DNA of 5,060 bases, from assembly GCA_002686215.1 (NCBI GenBank), contig NZAU01000096.1, forward strand, positions 1 through 5,060. The letters are read 5' to 3'. Made by a program: the position numbers and the translations under genes. The stretch comes from Candidatus Woesearchaeota archaeon (lineage in GTDB: Archaea; Nanoarchaeota; Nanoarchaeia; UBA10117; ARS21). This document shows positions 4,025 to 5,060 of the stretch, in pieces; position 1 is the first letter of the stretch; each line of letters starts with the position of its first letter. Under the pieces are notes generated by a model. The model was not told where the DNA came from. It made no database searches and worked only from the letters and a program-made list of their open reading frames with translations.

Positions 4025-4273
4025 TTATTTATTTTCTTCATAATACTTATCAATCTTTGCACGTAACTCTTTTGCAAGTTTAAGGTTCTTACGATATAGC
4101 ATATATTTTACCACAGGATTAGCAGGATTGTTAGTTGTCCACCACCACCAACGTTTAATGTTAGTGCCTGCTAACTTAAGAACATAATCATATGCTCTGG
4201 CAACATTTGGATCTGTAACGATGATATAACCTAATACACCAAAGATTAAAAACCAAACGTACTGAGCAATCAT
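4025..4273 (-). CDS. small membrane protein with a four-tryptophan run
   Basis: An 82-residue protein. The N-terminal helix (about 3-20, AQYVWFLIFGVLGYIIVT) is long enough to span the membrane. Then come DPNVARAYDYVLKLAG, IKRWWWWTTNNPANPVVKYM (39-58) and a charged C-terminal helix ending KIDKYYEENK. Four consecutive Trp (42-45), flanked by Lys-Arg, suggest interfacial contact with lipid. The DPNVARAYDYVLKL and NNP.NP.VKY signatures resemble, from memory, a cyanophage small membrane protein of unknown function. The start is firm, with AGGAG eight bases upstream and an ATGA overlap with the preceding stop. Confidence 0.84.
   Translation of the reverse strand: MIAQYVWFLIFGVLGYIIVTDPNVARAYDYVLKLAGTNIKRWWWWTTNNPANPVVKYMLYRKNLKLAKELRAKIDKYYEENK
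4026..4033 (-). promoter_or_regulatory. possible T4-type late promoter
   Basis: The minus strand reads AATAAATA, one mismatch from the T4 late consensus TATAAATA. It overlaps the stop codon of the membrane-protein gene, 25 bases before the ATG at 4001, so transcription would begin just ahead of the AAAAGGT ribosome binding site. In AT-rich sequence an octamer with one mismatch can arise by chance. Confidence 0.35.
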
Positions 4274-4452
4274 TTAGGAAACTCCTGATTTCTCCTTTCA
4301 TCCAGATACTTAACTATCTCATCTCTCCATTCCATCAACTCATAAAAACACTCTTGGTCATGAGCATATAATCTAAGATCGGTATCGGGTTTTAAAACAC
4401 TTTCATAGAAGATAAAGAATGCCTCCTTACGTTTCTTTTCCTTTTCGGTCAT
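4270..4452 (-). CDS. small charged helical hypothetical protein
   Basis: A 60-residue protein, mostly helical and rich in charge. It begins MTEKEKKRKEAFFIFYESVL, has a middle DTDLRLYAHDQECFYELMEW (23-42), and ends DERRNQEFPK. It has a single cysteine (35). The family is unknown. GAGGAG lies five bases before the ATG, one of the strongest ribosome binding sites here, and the ATG overlaps the upstream TGA. Its own C-terminal QEFPK codons carry the AGGAG of the next gene. Confidence 0.82.
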   Translation of the reverse strand: MTEKEKKRKEAFFIFYESVLKPDTDLRLYAHDQECFYELMEWRDEIVKYLDERRNQEFPK

Positions 4453-4694
4453 AAAAACTCCTCTAGGCTAGATGTGGTTTTAATTTTAGACTGCTTTTTA
4501 ATGTATGCAAGTGCCTGTTTATACGTCTTTACATCATGCACTTGTCTACCGTTATGTATAATAGCAAACCCCTTTCTCTTACCCGCCCATGGTATAGCAG
4601 CCCACATTCCATCTCTGGTAACATACCCGTCAGGGTCTCCCGGAGTGTTATCCAGAAGACCCTGATTAGTGACATGAGGTTTAAGAAATCCCAT
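4449..4694 (-). CDS. conserved hypothetical protein
   Basis: An 81-residue protein. The N-terminal 25 residues are polar and Gly/Pro/Asp-rich (LLDNTPGDPDGYVTRDG). The core, WAAIPWAGKRKGFAIIHNGR (31-50) followed by QVHDVKTYKQALAYIKKQ, reads as a beta hairpin with a C-terminal helix. The tail is Ser/Thr-rich, ending LEEFL. The 'GFAIIHNGRQVHDVKTYKQA' pattern resembles cyanophage small proteins from memory, with no known role. The start is coupled to the upstream gene by TGATG, and the ribosome binding site is weak. The last codons (GAG GAG TTT) double as the ribosome binding site for the following gene. Confidence 0.82.
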   Translation of the reverse strand: MGFLKPHVTNQGLLDNTPGDPDGYVTRDGMWAAIPWAGKRKGFAIIHNGRQVHDVKTYKQALAYIKKQSKIKTTSSLEEFL

Positions 4695-4834
4695 CAGAAC
4701 TTAGCATTCACGCTAACAACAGTTGCATTAGGATTCCGTGCGAGTGCAACTTCTTTTGCATCTTGATAGTCACGGGCATGAACAGTTTCATAGAAAACTT
4801 TGCCAGCAACATAGAGTTTGACTTCGCAGACCAT
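4694..4834 (-). CDS. 46-residue conserved hypothetical protein, first gene after a boundary promoter
   Basis: A 46-residue protein with an apparent beta-alpha-beta pattern: VCEVKLYVAGKVFYETVHA, helix DYQDAKEVALARNP, then ATVVSVNAKF. The 'YxDAKxVALARNPxAxVVS' signature resembles, from memory, a very small protein common in cyanophages. Function is unknown. GGGAG lies seven bases before the ATG at 4834, a good site. It is the first gene after the extended -10 promoter, and its TGA overlaps the next ATG (TGATG). The strict codon frame and junctions support it despite its size. Confidence 0.8.
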   Translation of the reverse strand: MVCEVKLYVAGKVFYETVHARDYQDAKEVALARNPNATVVSVNAKF

Positions 4835-4860
4835 GGTGGTTCTCCCTTGATTACCTTTGT

Positions 4861-4869
4861 ATTATAGCA
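4861..4869 (-). promoter_or_regulatory. extended -10 promoter
   Basis: The minus strand reads TGC-TATAAT, a full extended -10 element. No -35 match is present at 17 bp, where a hairpin arm lies instead. Initiation near 4854 would leave a leader of about 20 bases carrying GGGAG before the 46-codon gene. The position just after a gene end and hairpin fits the start of a new transcription unit. Confidence 0.55.
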
Positions 4870-4872
4870 GAG

Positions 4873-4893
4873 AGGAGCAGGGATTCTGCTCCT
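4873..4893 (-). terminator. hairpin, possible terminator
   Basis: AGGAGCAG and CTGCTCCT form a perfect 8-bp stem around a 5-base loop. It lies 12 bases after the stop of the upstream gene and just before the promoter. On the minus strand it is followed by CTCTGCTATAAT, not a T-tract, so intrinsic termination would be weak. It could instead serve as an RNA-processing or stability element. Confidence 0.45.
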
Positions 4894-4901
4894 GGTGGAC
4901 A

Positions 4902-4990
4902 GTATCAGCGCCGCACAACGGAAATCGCTGGCTCTCCCTGTTGGAACACGGTATCCACAACCGCCTGAACGCTCCGTGCGGTGCTGATAC
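4902..4990. repeat. 15-bp inverted repeat across the end of the GC-rich gene
   Basis: GTATCAGCGCCGCAC (4902-4916) is the inverted complement of GTGCGGTGCTGATAC (4976-4990), with one mismatch over 15 bases and 59 bases between the arms. The left arm contains the stop codon of the gene, while the right arm lies in its coding sequence (Ile-Ser-Thr-Ala). In plus-strand RNA the mismatch becomes a G-U pair, so that strand would fold more stably than the gene's own transcript, which has an A-C mismatch. Confidence 0.65.
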
Positions 4991-5060
4991 CCACTTTATC
5001 GAAAACGGGCACACAGACCAGTCCAAAGGTCTTCTCAGCGCCTCCCAGACGGATCACACG
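4905..5060 (-). CDS. 3' end of a GC-rich gene of unknown product
   Basis: The last 51 codons and TGA of a gene that begins beyond the window. It reads RVIRLGGAEKTFGLVCVPVF, then DKVGISTARSVQAVVDTVFQ, and ends QGEPAISVVRR. The other two minus frames stop almost at once. The segment looks folded, with alternating Val/Ile and small residues, but I do not recognise it. Two 60-base lines here are about 58-60% GC, against about 25% for an AT-rich line near 1700, and codons such as CTG, GTG and CGT are frequent. In cyanophages, host-like composition is often seen in highly expressed structural genes, so a late virion protein is one possibility. Recent acquisition is another. Confidence 0.68.
   Translation of the reverse strand, partial: RVIRLGGAEKTFGLVCVPVFDKVGISTARSVQAVVDTVFQQGEPAISVVRR

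Noticed and set aside
4474..4766. Plus-strand frames of 63 and 76 codons opposite the two genes nearest the boundary promoter
   Set aside because: Both are antisense shadows of coupled minus-strand genes and have no supporting signals.
4851..5060. Plus-strand frame open through the GC-rich end
   Set aside because: It has no ATG and crosses the hairpin and promoter. The minus-strand frame gives a more protein-like sequence with a stop placed before the hairpin. High GC often leaves extra frames open.
1..5060. tRNA genes, CRISPR array, insertion sequence or toxin-antitoxin pair
   Set aside because: Reading both strands by eye gave no cloverleaf with CCA-type acceptor, no regularly spaced repeats, no transposase, and no recognisable toxin or antitoxin. 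The small coupled genes alone are not enough to call a toxin-antitoxin system.

Overview
The window reads as part of a T4-like cyanophage genome (a marine Synechococcus/Prochlorococcus myovirus type). The evidence is its architecture and several small proteins that resemble, from memory, conserved hypothetical proteins of cyanomyoviruses. No hallmark gene (photosystem, portal, capsid, polymerase) lies inside, so the assignment is an inference. All genes I support are on the minus strand. They are short (46 to 137 codons), densely packed and AT-rich. Seven junctions are 4-base ATGA stop/start overlaps and four are TAATG or TGATG overlaps, which is typical of a translationally coupled phage operon.

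Layout in transcription order, from high to low coordinates. (1) 5060-4905: the 3' end of a GC-rich gene I cannot identify. (2) 4990-4861: a boundary holding a 15-bp inverted repeat across that gene's stop codon, a perfect 8-bp hairpin, and an extended -10 element. (3) 4834-4025: four coupled small genes, the last a membrane protein with four consecutive tryptophans. (4) 4033-2646: a possible T4-late-type promoter, then a protein resembling phage family DUF7936, a conserved helical protein, a small unknown, a glutaredoxin-like protein lacking its first active-site cysteine, and a small helical protein. (5) 2636-2303: a small membrane protein overlapping a 49-residue gene. (6) 2322-2294: a perfect consensus sigma-70 promoter (TTGACA, 17-bp spacer, TATAAT) partly inside the end of that gene. 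(7) 2270-1: a coupled run of small genes. It includes a putative exported protein, a two-part protein with an SH3-like N-terminal half, a histone-H1-like basic protein with a Cys/His-rich tail, a single-pass membrane protein whose N-terminus is overprinted on that tail, and three further small genes plus the first codons of another.

The two sigma-70-type promoters would be read by unmodified host RNA polymerase, so most of these genes are probably expressed early in infection. Together with the small size and the variety of basic, membrane and exported proteins, this suggests a host-takeover or accessory module. That is inference, and almost none of these genes has a known function. No tRNA, rRNA, CRISPR array or mobile element was seen, and no gene-free stretch exceeds 300 bases.
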